Assembly (NCBI RefSeq): GCF_013602415.1
Contig: NZ_WPAG02000002.1
Span: forward strand, 4,281,480 to 4,345,479
Origin: Rhodococcus sp. B50
GTDB lineage: Bacteria > Actinomycetota > Actinomycetes > Mycobacteriales > Mycobacteriaceae
Length of the DNA stretch: 64,000 nt
Reading direction: 5' to 3'
Made by a program: the position numbers and the translations under genes. Below are positions 1-8,371 of the stretch, piece after piece (position 1 is the stretch's first letter; each line of letters starts with the position of its first letter). The notes beneath the pieces are model-generated. The model ran no database searches, was not told the origin of the DNA, and worked only from the letters and a program-made list of their open reading frames with translations.

Positions 1-1
1 C

Positions 2-964
2 GCGATGAAACTGGCACCGGCACTGGCGGCAGGGTGCACGGTGGTGCTCAAGCCGGCACCCGAGACCGCGCTCGATGCGTTTGCGTTCGCCGAGGCGGCG
101 GTGGAAGCGGGGTTGCCCGAGGGAGTCGTCAACATCGTCCCGGCGGGTCGTGAGACCAGTGCGTACCTCGTGGAGCATCCGGGTGTCGACAAGGTCGCGT
201 TCACCGGGTCCACGGCTGCCGGACGTGCCATCGGCGAGGTGTGCGGGCGTCTGCTGCGTCCGGTCACCCTCGAGCTCGGAGGAAAGTCGGCAGCGATCGT
301 CACCGAGCAGGCCGATCTCGATGTGTTCGCGAAGAACCTGCTCGAGGTGTCGCTGGTGAACAACGGCCAGACCTGCCACGCGAGCACTCGAATCCTCGCT
401 CCGCGGTCGCGTTACGACGAGGTCGTCGACGTGGTCACCGACACCGTTCGGGCGTTGACGGTGGGCGATCCGCTGGACAAGAACACGAACATCGGCCCGT
501 TGGTCTCGGCTGCGCAGCGTGATCGGGTGCTCGGGTACATCGAGTCCGGGCGTGCCGACGGTTACCGCATCACGGTCGGTGGCGGCGCCCCGTCCTCGCA
601 GTCCACCGGGTGGTTCGTCGAACCGACCGTCTTCGCCGATGTCGACAACTCCGCGCGTATCGCGCAGGAGGAGATCTTCGGTCCGGTTCTGACGATCACG
701 CCGTACGGTGACGAGAACGAAGCGGTCGCGATTGCCAACGATTCCGAGTACGGGCTCGGCGGCACCGTGTGGACCGCCGACGAGCAGCACGGTCTCGACC
801 TCGCCGCGCGTATTCATACCGGAACGGTCGGAGTGAACTACTACGCCCTGGATCTGGATGCGCCGTTCGGTGGCGTGAAGTCTTCGGGGCTGGGCCGCGA
901 GCTCGGTCCGGAGGGGCTCACCCCGTACTACACCGCGAAGTCCATCTATTTCGGAACCCGCTGA
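2..964 (+). CDS. Aldehyde dehydrogenase, C-terminal part (5' end outside window)
   Basis: NAD(P)-dependent aldehyde dehydrogenase oxidising an aldehyde to its acid. The frame is open from the first bases, so the start lies upstream and roughly the first third of a ~480-residue protein is missing. Counting from the Met at position 5, the cofactor-site FTGST lies at 67-71, the catalytic Glu of LELGGK at 90 and the nucleophilic Cys of NNGQTCH at 124. The C-terminal FGGVKSSGLGRE motif is intact. The CoA-transferase gene starts 50 bp downstream on the same strand, so the two are probably cotranscribed. It belongs to the same superfamily as the enzyme at 16589-18076, but the two differ clearly. The substrate is unknown. 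Confidence 0.93.
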   Translation, partial: AMKLAPALAAGCTVVLKPAPETALDAFAFAEAAVEAGLPEGVVNIVPAGRETSAYLVEHPGVDKVAFTGSTAAGRAIGEVCGRLLRPVTLELGGKSAAIVTEQADLDVFAKNLLEVSLVNNGQTCHASTRILAPRSRYDEVVDVVTDTVRALTVGDPLDKNTNIGPLVSAAQRDRVLGYIESGRADGYRITVGGGAPSSQSTGWFVEPTVFADVDNSARIAQEEIFGPVLTITPYGDENEAVAIANDSEYGLGGTVWTADEQHGLDLAARIHTGTVGVNYYALDLDAPFGGVKSSGLGRELGPEGLTPYYTAKSIYFGTR

Positions 965-1014
965 TCGATCGCAGCCCGAGGGTTCCGCGCGAGCACACAC
1001 GTTGGGAGCACACC

Positions 1015-3441
1015 ATGGCACTACCTCTGCAGGACGTCCGGGTACTGGACGTGACGGACGGGTACGGCGACACCGCAGCACGATTCCTGGCGGATCTCGG
1101 TGCCGAGGTCGTGCGCGTCGAACTGCCGGGTGGCTCGACGACCCGATCGGCACAACCGGTGCGCAACGGTGTGAGCATTCCGTTCGCGCTGCGTAACGCG
1201 AACAAGCTCGGGGTCACCGTGGACCTGGACGACGACGAAGGGCGAGAGCGTCTGCGTGAGCTTGCCCGACGGTCCGACATCCTGATCGAATCGTTGTCAC
1301 CGGGATATCTGGGCTCGCGCGGTGTCGGCGCTGCCGACCTCCGCCGGGTCAACCCTGCGCTGGTCGCCGTCTCGGTCACGCCGTTCGGCCAGAACGGCCC
1401 GTATCGTGACTGGGCCGCAACGGAATCCGTGTTGTATGCGCTCAGTGGCGTCTTGTCGCGTTCCGGAGAACCGGGTCACCCTCCGCTGCTCCCACCCTCC
1501 GGCCTCGTCGACGAGTCGGTGGGCGTCCACACCGCATGGTCGGCGCTGCTCGCCTACTACGACCGTTTGCACACGGGCGAAGGACAGACCGTGGACATCT
1601 CGGCGTTCGAGGTCATCGTGCACGGCTTCGATCCGGGGTTCGGTGTGCAGGGCTCGGCGGCTGCCGGGCGGTCCGAGGACTTCCCGCGTGGGCGGCCCGA
1701 CGCGGCCAACTTCTATCCGGTCTACCGGTGCGCCGACGGGCAGGTGCGTATCTGCATTCTCGCGAAGCGGCAATGGCAGGCGATGTTCGAATGGCTCGGT
1801 AGGCCCGAGGAGTTCGCCGACCCGAAGTACGACACGATTCCCGCGCGCTTCGCGGCCTCGGACCGGCTCAACCCGCTCATCGAGGCACTGTTCGCGAACT
1901 ACACCCGCGATCAGCTCGTTGTCGAGGGTGCAGCCCGCGGCATCCCCATCGGGGGGCTCAACACGGTGTCGGAGGTGCTCGAGACCGAGCATTTCGACGC
2001 GTCCGGCACCTTCGTCGACACCGAGATCGCCCCGGGGCTCGCGGCACGAATTCCGTCGGGCTACGCCAAGATCGACGGGCAGCGTGCCGGCTTCCGGTTC
2101 CGTGCGCCCGGTCTCGGTGAGCACAACGACGCGGTGTTCGACGCCGGCCGGGACGAATCCCGTGCGCCGGCGCCGGCCGCGAACCGGAAGGCCGGAACAC
2201 GGCCTTTCGAAGGACTACGTGTCCTCGACATGGGTGTCGTGGTCTTCGGCGCCGAACTCGGCCGTCAGTTCGCGGACAACGGCGCCGACGTCATCAAGAT
2301 CGAGAACTCCCATTTTCCCGACGGTCTCCGGCAATCCCGCCGCAAGGGCGCGCTGGCGGCGTCGGTGGCGTGGGGCCACCGCAACCGTCGCAGCATCGGA
2401 CTGAATCTCCGTACTCCGGAAGGGATCCGGGTATTCAAGAAGCTTGCTGCCGAGGCCGACGTCGTTCTCGCGAACTTCAAGCCGGGCACCCTTGCTTCCA
2501 TGGGGCTGTCCTACGACGAGCTCGCGGCCGTCAATCCGCGAATCATCGTCTCCGAGAGCAGCGCATTCGGAAGTGTCGGCCCGTGGAACACCCGTCTCGG
2601 ATATGGTCCTCTGGTTCGGGCTGCATGCGGGGTATCGGCGCTGTGGCGCTACTCGGACGACTCGGACGGGCTGTGTGACGGTTCGACCGTGTACCCGGAC
2701 CACATCGCCGGCCAGGTCACCGCGACCACCGTGCTCGCCAATCTCATCGATCGTCTTCGCACCGGCCGAGGCGCTGCAGTCGAAGTAGCGCAGGCCGACA
2801 CCGCGATCGTTCAACTGGGCCACCAGCTGGTCGCCGAGCGTCTCGAGCCCGGATCGATCACTGCGCCGGGAAATTCGGATCCGTATTCGGCACCCTCCGG
2901 CGTGTTCCCCAGCGCGGGCGACGACGAATGGTGTGCCGTCACGGTTCGGGACGACGAGGACTGGCAACGCTTGTGCGTCGTGCTCGATCGGCCGGACCTT
3001 GCCGCGGACCCGCGCTTCGCGTCCGCCGGCGCCCGCATCGAGCATCGCGCGGAGGCCGACCGGATTCTGATCGACTGGCTCGCCGACCGCTCGCCGACCG
3101 AGGCGATGGAGACGTTGCAGGCGGCGGGTATACCGTCGGGCGCGATGGTGCGCCTGCCCGAATTGCTCACCAATCCGCAGCTCGTCGCTCGCGAGGCCTA
3201 CACCGAACTCCACCACGAGCTACTACCGGACGCCCTGCCTACCGCCCGGAAGGTGGCACACTTCGAGACGCTTCCGGACTGGCCGCTGAAGCCGGCGCCG
3301 CTCCCGGGGCAGCAGACGCGCGAGATCTGCGAGGCGGTACTCGGGATGACTGCGGGCGAGGTGGATGCCCTCGTGCGTGACGGAGTGCTACAACCGCCGG
3401 CCGACGATCCTGCACTGTCGGCGGCTGCAACGACAGTCTGA
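1015..3441 (+). CDS. Tandem CaiB/BaiF family (class III) CoA-transferase
   Basis: 808-residue protein with two full CaiB/BaiF domains, about 1-385 and 400-808. Each opens with a family-type start (LQDVRVLDVTDGYGD and FEGLRVLDMGVVVFG). Class III CoA-transferases move CoA between acids without free CoA, through an Asp-linked intermediate. Candidate catalytic Asp residues lie in LVDESVG (domain 1) and YPDHIAG (domain 2). Usual family members are about 400 residues and work as interlocked dimers, so this fusion may be a covalent dimer. The ATG at 1015 follows a GGGAG ribosome site; a longer open frame upstream overlaps the aldehyde dehydrogenase in another phase and was not used. The likely role is activation or exchange of an acid made by this cluster. 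Confidence 0.9.
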   Translation: MALPLQDVRVLDVTDGYGDTAARFLADLGAEVVRVELPGGSTTRSAQPVRNGVSIPFALRNANKLGVTVDLDDDEGRERLRELARRSDILIESLSPGYLGSRGVGAADLRRVNPALVAVSVTPFGQNGPYRDWAATESVLYALSGVLSRSGEPGHPPLLPPSGLVDESVGVHTAWSALLAYYDRLHTGEGQTVDISAFEVIVHGFDPGFGVQGSAAAGRSEDFPRGRPDAANFYPVYRCADGQVRICILAKRQWQAMFEWLGRPEEFADPKYDTIPARFAASDRLNPLIEALFANYTRDQLVVEGAARGIPIGGLNTVSEVLETEHFDASGTFVDTEIAPGLAARIPSGYAKIDGQRAGFRFRAPGLGEHNDAVFDAGRDESRAPAPAANRKAGTRPFEGLRVLDMGVVVFGAELGRQFADNGADVIKIENSHFPDGLRQSRRKGALAASVAWGHRNRRSIGLNLRTPEGIRVFKKLAAEADVVLANFKPGTLASMGLSYDELAAVNPRIIVSESSAFGSVGPWNTRLGYGPLVRAACGVSALWRYSDDSDGLCDGSTVYPDHIAGQVTATTVLANLIDRLRTGRGAAVEVAQADTAIVQLGHQLVAERLEPGSITAPGNSDPYSAPSGVFPSAGDDEWCAVTVRDDEDWQRLCVVLDRPDLAADPRFASAGARIEHRAEADRILIDWLADRSPTEAMETLQAAGIPSGAMVRLPELLTNPQLVAREAYTELHHELLPDALPTARKVAHFETLPDWPLKPAPLPGQQTREICEAVLGMTAGEVDALVRDGVLQPPADDPALSAAATTV

Positions 3442-3532
3442 TCAGAACGGCGGACGTGGGAGGCTCGGTCCGGGGAGCGGCACCGAGCTCCGAACGGGCG
3501 CGAGGCAGGCCTACCGCGACGTACACGACGAA

Positions 3533-3561
3533 GAGGCGGACCACCACCGGTGGTCCGCCTC
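3533..3561. terminator. Perfect 13-bp hairpin after the CoA-transferase
   Basis: GAGGCGGACCACC and its exact reverse complement are separated by 3 nt (ACC). There is no T-tract. It lies 92 bp after the stop at 3441, inside the 388-bp non-coding stretch 3442-3829. It probably ends the aldehyde dehydrogenase/CoA-transferase transcript. Confidence 0.65.
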
Positions 3562-3680
3562 TCGTCGTCGGCACGGGCGGGTTTCCCCGGCGGGCCGCCT
3601 CCGTCCGGTGTCGAAATGCTCCCGAAGGGCTGCCGAGGGAATCGACAGGCACCGGATTACGGCGGATCGGATCTCGAACC

Positions 3681-3709
3681 TTGTCGAATCTATCTCCATT
3701 AGTTAATGT
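3681..3709 (+). promoter_or_regulatory. Possible promoter of the DUF1059 gene
   Basis: TTGTCG (3681-3686) and TAATGT (3704-3709) are 17 nt apart, good -35/-10 geometry. A short dyad CATTA-GT-TAATG (3697-3708) overlaps the -10. Just downstream, ACCTGAGCCAC resembles ACCTGAGTCACAC at the 26577 promoter. I see nothing else recognisable in 3442-3829 apart from the hairpin. Confidence 0.4.
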
Positions 3710-3832
3710 GTGACCTGAGCCACGGAGTGCCAGTCTTGGAACCACCTTGGTGTGCACCTCTCGGAGGTGACGCCGGGTGTGCCGACCCCCGTGTGCGCGA
3801 CCGACTTGGCGAACGTAGAAGGGTCGACCGTG

Positions 3833-3985
3833 ATGAGAGCGAAAACGAAACTCAACTGCCCGTGTGGCACCGCTGTCGCCGGTGCGGACGAGGATGATCT
3901 GGTAGTGAAAACTCAGGCTCACCTGCGCGAAGCTCATCCGGGAATGGAGTACTCCCGGGACGAGATCCTCTTCATCGCGTACTGA
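3833..3985 (+). CDS. Small DUF1059-type protein
   Basis: 50-residue protein that looks like the DUF1059 family: an N-terminal Cys-Pro-Cys (LNCPCG), then an amphipathic region with VVKTQAHLREAHP and a C-terminal EYSRDEILFIAY. Family members are small, cytosolic and of unknown function. The paired Cys and the His residues could bind metal, which is inference. GTG at 3830 is an alternative start one codon upstream; GAAGG at about 3818 serves either. It sits alone between the CoA-transferase terminator and the promoter of the SDR-ferredoxin-P450 operon. Confidence 0.75.
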   Translation: MRAKTKLNCPCGTAVAGADEDDLVVKTQAHLREAHPGMEYSRDEILFIAY

Positions 3986-3989
3986 TGTT

Positions 3990-4042
3990 TTACAAAAAAC
4001 GATTGACGTATCACATAAATCGTATGTAGTGTGGATCACAGC
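3990..4042 (+). promoter_or_regulatory. Promoter with shared element, site A (SDR-ferredoxin-P450 operon)
   Basis: TTACAAAA (3990-3997) lies exactly 13 nt before TTGACG (4003-4008), within the shared block TTACAAAANNYGATTGACGT. An 18-nt spacer leads to a -10-like TAGTGT (4027-4032), followed by GGATCACAG, which makes TGTG-GAT-CACA. The same block with identical 13-nt phasing occurs at 23092 and 26564. A long leader of about 115 nt precedes the SDR start at 4157. Confidence 0.6.
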
Positions 4043-4156
4043 CGATGCGGGTCCTGCGGACGTCCGTAGATGAGGCTTCGCGACAGTCCAAGTGAAAGTT
4101 CTTTTTGGACGGGCATATCCGCCGTCCATCTCACATTCGACACTGAGGGAGACCTG

Positions 4157-5038
4157 ATGAAACTCGAAGGCAAGGTTGCGCTGATCACGGGAGCCGGTTC
4201 CGGCCTCGGCCGTGAAGCATCGCAGCTCTTCGCGTCCGAGGGCGCGAAGATCGCGGTGGTCGACATCGATCCCGAACGCGCAAAGGGCACGGTCGAGCTC
4301 GTCGAGAAGCAGGGCGGTTCTGCGATCGCAGTTACCGCAGACGTGCGTGTCGAGCAGCAGGTGATCGATGCCGTAGCGACCACCGTCGAGGCGTTCGGCA
4401 AGCTCGACATCGCGTGGGCCAACGCCGGAATCGTATCCCGCGGCGGCGTTCCCTCCGTTGCCGGTGGTGAGCACGTGGAGTTCCAGGACCTGACCGACGC
4501 CGATTGGCAGGACGTCGTCGGCGTGAACCTGTCCGGTGTCTTCTACACCGCGAAGGCGGCGGTTCCGCATCTGCGTGCCAACGGCGGCGGCGTAATTCTG
4601 GCGACGTCGTCGGCGGCGTCTTTCGTTGCCTACCACAGCATTGCGGCGTACTCCGCCACCAAGGCCGGCGTGAACGGAATGGTGCGGGGTCTGAGCCTGG
4701 ATCTCGGTAAGTACGGCATCCGGGTGAACGCGATCGCCCCCACCCACGGCATGTCGCCCAACTTCCTGGCCCCCGCAGGTGCCCCTGTCGTGGGACAGTC
4801 CTACGAAGAGGTCTCCGGTCCGTGGGATCCGACGGTGTCGCCGATTCCGCTCAAGCTTCAGCGTCCGCCGTCACTGAAGGACAATGCGCGTGCCGCACTG
4901 TTCCTCGTCTCGGACGATTCGGCCTACATCAACGGTGTCACGCTGCCGACGACCGACGGCGGAACCCTGTCCCGCGTCGCGATGATGTTCCCCGAGGACG
5001 GCAACAACCCGCCGCCCATGGTAACCGGCGAGGAGTGA
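4157..5038 (+). CDS. Short-chain dehydrogenase/reductase (mycofactocin-type insertion likely)
   Basis: 293-residue NAD(P)-dependent oxidoreductase. The cofactor loop TGAGSGLG is at 11-18, followed by the acidic VVDID that favours NAD, then ANAG and catalytic YSATK with an upstream Ser in TSSAAS. It carries extra segments around residues 110-120 and 205-240 compared with a minimal ~250-residue SDR, a pattern known for actinobacterial SDRs that use mycofactocin or bind NAD tightly. It is first gene of an operon with ferredoxin (5044) and P450 (5315), so it probably oxidises the alcohol made by the P450. The ATG at 4157 is preceded by GAGGGAG. Confidence 0.9.
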   Translation: MKLEGKVALITGAGSGLGREASQLFASEGAKIAVVDIDPERAKGTVELVEKQGGSAIAVTADVRVEQQVIDAVATTVEAFGKLDIAWANAGIVSRGGVPSVAGGEHVEFQDLTDADWQDVVGVNLSGVFYTAKAAVPHLRANGGGVILATSSAASFVAYHSIAAYSATKAGVNGMVRGLSLDLGKYGIRVNAIAPTHGMSPNFLAPAGAPVVGQSYEEVSGPWDPTVSPIPLKLQRPPSLKDNARAALFLVSDDSAYINGVTLPTTDGGTLSRVAMMFPEDGNNPPPMVTGEE

Positions 5039-5043
5039 TCGAC

Positions 5044-5277
5044 ATGACTGACCACGACACCGAAACATTGCGCGGCACACGCCGTCTCGTCGTGGATCGG
5101 TCGGTATGCGCCGGACACGGCTTGTGTTACAGCCGTTCACCCGAGGTCGTCGACTGTGACGATTCCGGCTATCCGGTGCTCCTGCACGACGTGCTGGAGC
5201 TCGACGAGCACATCGCGGCGGCCGAAGAGGCCGTCGCGGTGTGCCCCGAGCGGGCTCTGACACTCGAATCGGCCTGA
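5044..5277 (+). CDS. [3Fe-4S] ferredoxin, P450 partner
   Basis: 77-residue ferredoxin that passes single electrons to a P450. Cluster ligands are C22 and C28 (VCAGHGLC, with His where a 4Fe ferredoxin would have its second Cys) and C67 (VCPERA). This is the usual pattern for P450-linked [3Fe-4S] ferredoxins. It starts 5 bp after the SDR stop and ends 37 bp before the P450, so the three are one transcript. It is a paralogue of the ferredoxin at 26840. The reductase is not adjacent; the FprB-like protein at 30509 is the best local candidate. Confidence 0.93.
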   Translation: MTDHDTETLRGTRRLVVDRSVCAGHGLCYSRSPEVVDCDDSGYPVLLHDVLELDEHIAAAEEAVAVCPERALTLESA

Positions 5278-5314
5278 TCTTCAGAAAATACACTCCGCCA
5301 ACAGGGAGTACGAA

Positions 5315-6538
5315 ATGACCGTGACCGAGGGCCGGTCGACGCCCATCGTCGACTTCGATATCTATGACCCCTCTCTTGCGTATCCGGTGGACACCGTGCA
5401 GGAAAAGGTTGCCGAACTAGCGGCCAAGGGGCCTGTCGTCTACTCGACCGCGCACGGCGGACACTGGATCGTCACGCACTACAAGGAAGTTCACGACGTT
5501 CTCCGCAATCCGGAGATCTTCTCGAGCTTCCCGAACAATCTGGTGAACGCAGGCGACGGCAAGTTCATCCCGCTCGAACTCGATCCGCCGGAACACACCG
5601 CGTATCGGGTGGCGTTGCAACCGCTCTTCTCGCCGAATCGCATGAAGGCCCTGACGGAGCAGATCCGCTCGGTGGTCAACGAACTGCTCGACGGTTTTGC
5701 TGCGAAGGGCGAAGCGGAGTTCATCGCAGAGTTTGCCCACGAACTGCCGACGCGAGTGTTTCTCGCTCTGATGGACTGGCCGCTCGAGGACGCGCCCATG
5801 TTCACCGAAGCAACCGACATAGCGTTGATGGGCAAGCCGGGCGCGAGCGAGGAGGAATCCGCGCAGGCGCGCGCCGAAGCTGCGCAACAGATGTTCGCGT
5901 ACTTCCAGAAGATCGTCGACGAACGTCGTGCGAACCCGGGAGACGACATCACGTCGGTTCTCATCCACTCCGAGATCGATCTCGCCGACGGCAAGCGGCT
6001 CCTCACGGATGAAGAACTCACCCGGATGTTCTTCCTGCTGCTCATAGCGGGGCTGCACACCGTGCAGGGCTCGCTGGCCTGGGCGATCATCCACCTGGTC
6101 AACCGCCCGGACCAGCGCGCTGCGCTCATCGCGGACGAGGGGTTGATTCCCAGCGCGGTGGAGGAGATTCTGCGTATCGAGGCGGCCGTGATCATGGGCC
6201 GGCGCGCAACGCGTGATGTCGAACTCGGTGGCGCGCAGATCAAGGAGGGCGACCAGCTCATCGTGATGCTGTGCTCGGCCAACCGTGATCCCGAAGAGTT
6301 CGACGACCCGAACACGCTCGATCTGGAGCGGAGCCCCAACCGTCACCTGTCGTTCGGTGCCGGTCCGCATCGTTGCCTGGGATCGCACCTGGCCCGGCTC
6401 GAACTGTCGATCGCATTGGAAGAACTGCATCGTCGGATTCCCGACTACGACCTCGTCGAGTCCGATCCGCCGATACTGCATGCATCACAGGTCCGCGGAT
6501 GCATGCGGCTCCCCATCAAGTTCACACCTTCGGCCTGA
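5315..6538 (+). CDS. Cytochrome P450 (paralogue 1)
   Basis: 407-residue soluble bacterial P450 monooxygenase. The haem-ligand loop FGAGPHRCLGSH places the axial Cys at 354, and the K-helix ExxR is E284-R287. The I-helix reads AGLHTV (245-250): the Thr of the acid-alcohol pair is present, but the preceding acid (Asp251 in P450cam) is His248. All three P450s in the window share this. The ATG follows AGGGAG. It is the last gene of the SDR-ferredoxin-P450 operon and is closely similar to the P450 at 27083. The substrate is unknown, presumably a hydrophobic terpenoid- or steroid-like molecule. Confidence 0.95.
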   Translation: MTVTEGRSTPIVDFDIYDPSLAYPVDTVQEKVAELAAKGPVVYSTAHGGHWIVTHYKEVHDVLRNPEIFSSFPNNLVNAGDGKFIPLELDPPEHTAYRVALQPLFSPNRMKALTEQIRSVVNELLDGFAAKGEAEFIAEFAHELPTRVFLALMDWPLEDAPMFTEATDIALMGKPGASEEESAQARAEAAQQMFAYFQKIVDERRANPGDDITSVLIHSEIDLADGKRLLTDEELTRMFFLLLIAGLHTVQGSLAWAIIHLVNRPDQRAALIADEGLIPSAVEEILRIEAAVIMGRRATRDVELGGAQIKEGDQLIVMLCSANRDPEEFDDPNTLDLERSPNRHLSFGAGPHRCLGSHLARLELSIALEELHRRIPDYDLVESDPPILHASQVRGCMRLPIKFTPSA

Positions 6539-6740
6539 CCCGCTGACTCCGTACTGCCCGGTCGGTGCGGCGCCCGATCACCCTTTGCGTGGACGGACGC
6601 CGCACCGGTCGGCATTTCGAAGGATGTTCTGCCAGGACCGTTCATGATCCCCACTGAACTCGTCGTTTGCGTCCGATTGCCGATCACCTTCACCGAGCGC
6701 CTGACCGGCCGTAGGGCCGACGAACTCCGGCCATACGCCA

Positions 6741-6778
6741 CGAAGAGGGGCCCGACCAGGTTGTCGGACCCCTCTTCG
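6741..6778. terminator. Bidirectional hairpin between convergent P450 and acyl-CoA synthetase
   Basis: A 16-bp stem (CGAAGAGGGGCCCGAC paired with GTCGGACCCCTCTTCG, one mismatch) with a 6-nt loop. It lies between the P450 stop at 6538 and the minus-strand synthetase stop at 6814, well placed to terminate both. I see nothing else in 6539-6813. Confidence 0.75.
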
Positions 6779-6813
6779 AGATGTTTGTATGTCAGGTCGT
6801 GGGCACGGCGACG

Positions 6814-8331
6814 TCACCGCACCTTGTCGTAGGTGTCGGCGATGTCCTTGTATTCGTCGCGAATGTCGGCCTTGGAGATCTTGCCACTGGCCAAACGTGG
6901 CAGCGGTGACGATCGAAGCACGACAAATCGCGGCACCTTGTAGTTCGAGAGCACACGCTCGCAATGAGCTACGACCTCGGATACCTCGAGGTCGCGGGAA
7001 GCTGTGATGATCGCGGCCGGAGTTTCGCCGAACTTGTCGTCGCGCGCCGAGATGACCGCTACTTCCTCCACCCCGTCGATGTCGCTGATGGCGATCTCGA
7101 TCTCGGCCGGCGAAATGTTGATGCCCCCCGAGATGATGAGGTCCTTCGACCGTTCCACGAACCGAATGCGTCCGGCATCATCGGCCGTCCCGAGATCGCC
7201 GGTGTAGAACCACCCGTCCCGGAAAGCACTCGAGGTCGCTGTCTCGTTGTTCCAGTAGCCGGGCGTGACGATCGGACCGCGCACCGCAAGTTCACCGAGT
7301 TCGCCCGGCGCCGCTTCGGTGCCGTCGGCGCCGAAGACCCGCACCTCGGTGAAGATCGACCCGTTTCCGCAGCGGTCGGGAAACTCGAGCGCTTCGGAGA
7401 CCAGCGTCGATGTGGAGACTCCGCCGGCTTCGGTTGCCCCGTAGATCTGACGAACCATGACGCCCTTGTCCGCCCACGTCCTCAACAGCGTGGGTGTGAC
7501 CGCCGCACCGCCGGTCCATGCGGTACGTATCGAGCTCAGGTCCGCATCCGCGAAGAGCGGAGATCGAGATACCGCCTCGAACAGGAAGGGCACGCCGAAG
7601 AACGCCGTGACCTTGTGTTTCTCGATCAGGGGGACGAGGCGGGATCCATCGACCTCCCGCTCGAGGATCATGCGGGCGCCCAAGACCGTGCTCATCAACA
7701 AGCCGTAGACGAGCCCAGGGGTGAATGCCAGCGGAAGTGCCATGATGGTGACCGCGCCGGGCCGAAGGCCCTCCTCCGTGAGAGTGTTCTGGAAGACGAT
7801 GCTCATCAGCATTCGCCCGGAGAGTAGGACTCCTTTCGGGCGACCGGTAGATCCGCTCGTGAAGATGATGGAGACGGGCTCATCGGGTGCCCGATCGATT
7901 CGGAAATCATCGACAGCACCGTTCCGTAGCGACTCCACCATCTCGAAGGTTTTCACATCGAACGTCGCACCCCACTCGCGCGCGCCGATTGCTGTGTTCT
8001 CGAGCCTCGTCTCGGCCAGAACGAGTGATAGCGAAGCGTCGTCGGAGATCTTTCCGATCTCCGCCGACGTGAGCCTCGGGTTCATCGGAACGAGGATTGC
8101 CCCGGCTTTGATCACGCCGATCGCTGCTGCCGCCCACTCGAGCGAGTTCCCGCCGTAGACGCCGACACGGTCGCCCGGTTCGATGTGGGCGTCGGCCAGA
8201 CTTCGTGCGATGCGGCCGGACCAGGAGCCGAGTTCTCGAAACGTCAGGACCGACTCTTCGAAAACGATCGCTTCCTCCTCACCTTTGGTATGCGCCCACC
8301 ACGCCAACGCGGATCCCAGCGTTTCCGGCAT
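6814..8331 (-). CDS. Acyl-CoA synthetase / AMP-dependent ligase (paralogue 1)
   Basis: 505-residue ANL-superfamily ligase that adenylates a carboxylic acid and forms its CoA thioester. Motifs include the P-loop FTSGSTGRPKGV, YGATEAGG, the hinge region DGWFYTGDLG and the C-terminal Lys in ASGKISK. It has the same length as the paralogue at 23233-24750 and resembles it throughout. Its start is 40 bp after the P450 stop, with AAAGG upstream, making it third in the minus-strand operon Rieske-like gene, P450, ligase. It probably activates the acid produced by the oxygenases. The exact acyl substrate cannot be inferred. Confidence 0.92.
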   Translation of the reverse strand: MPETLGSALAWWAHTKGEEEAIVFEESVLTFRELGSWSGRIARSLADAHIEPGDRVGVYGGNSLEWAAAAIGVIKAGAILVPMNPRLTSAEIGKISDDASLSLVLAETRLENTAIGAREWGATFDVKTFEMVESLRNGAVDDFRIDRAPDEPVSIIFTSGSTGRPKGVLLSGRMLMSIVFQNTLTEEGLRPGAVTIMALPLAFTPGLVYGLLMSTVLGARMILEREVDGSRLVPLIEKHKVTAFFGVPFLFEAVSRSPLFADADLSSIRTAWTGGAAVTPTLLRTWADKGVMVRQIYGATEAGGVSTSTLVSEALEFPDRCGNGSIFTEVRVFGADGTEAAPGELGELAVRGPIVTPGYWNNETATSSAFRDGWFYTGDLGTADDAGRIRFVERSKDLIISGGINISPAEIEIAISDIDGVEEVAVISARDDKFGETPAAIITASRDLEVSEVVAHCERVLSNYKVPRFVVLRSSPLPRLASGKISKADIRDEYKDIADTYDKVR

Positions 8332-8371
8332 GTTTTCGTACCTTTCTTTCAGGGTGTGCAGCAGGCATTCG

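Noticed and set aside
769..1014. N-terminal extension of the CoA-transferase frame
   Set aside because: It overlaps the aldehyde dehydrogenase in another phase, and the CaiB-type sequence begins at ATG 1015 after a ribosome site.
3239..4747. A 502-codon minus-strand open frame
   Set aside because: It spans the CoA-transferase end, a terminator, a promoter and the SDR start, with Arg/Gly/His-rich composition typical of a shadow frame.
6644..7007. Short plus-strand frames after the P450 at 5315
   Set aside because: They cross the bidirectional terminator and the end of the convergent ligase gene.
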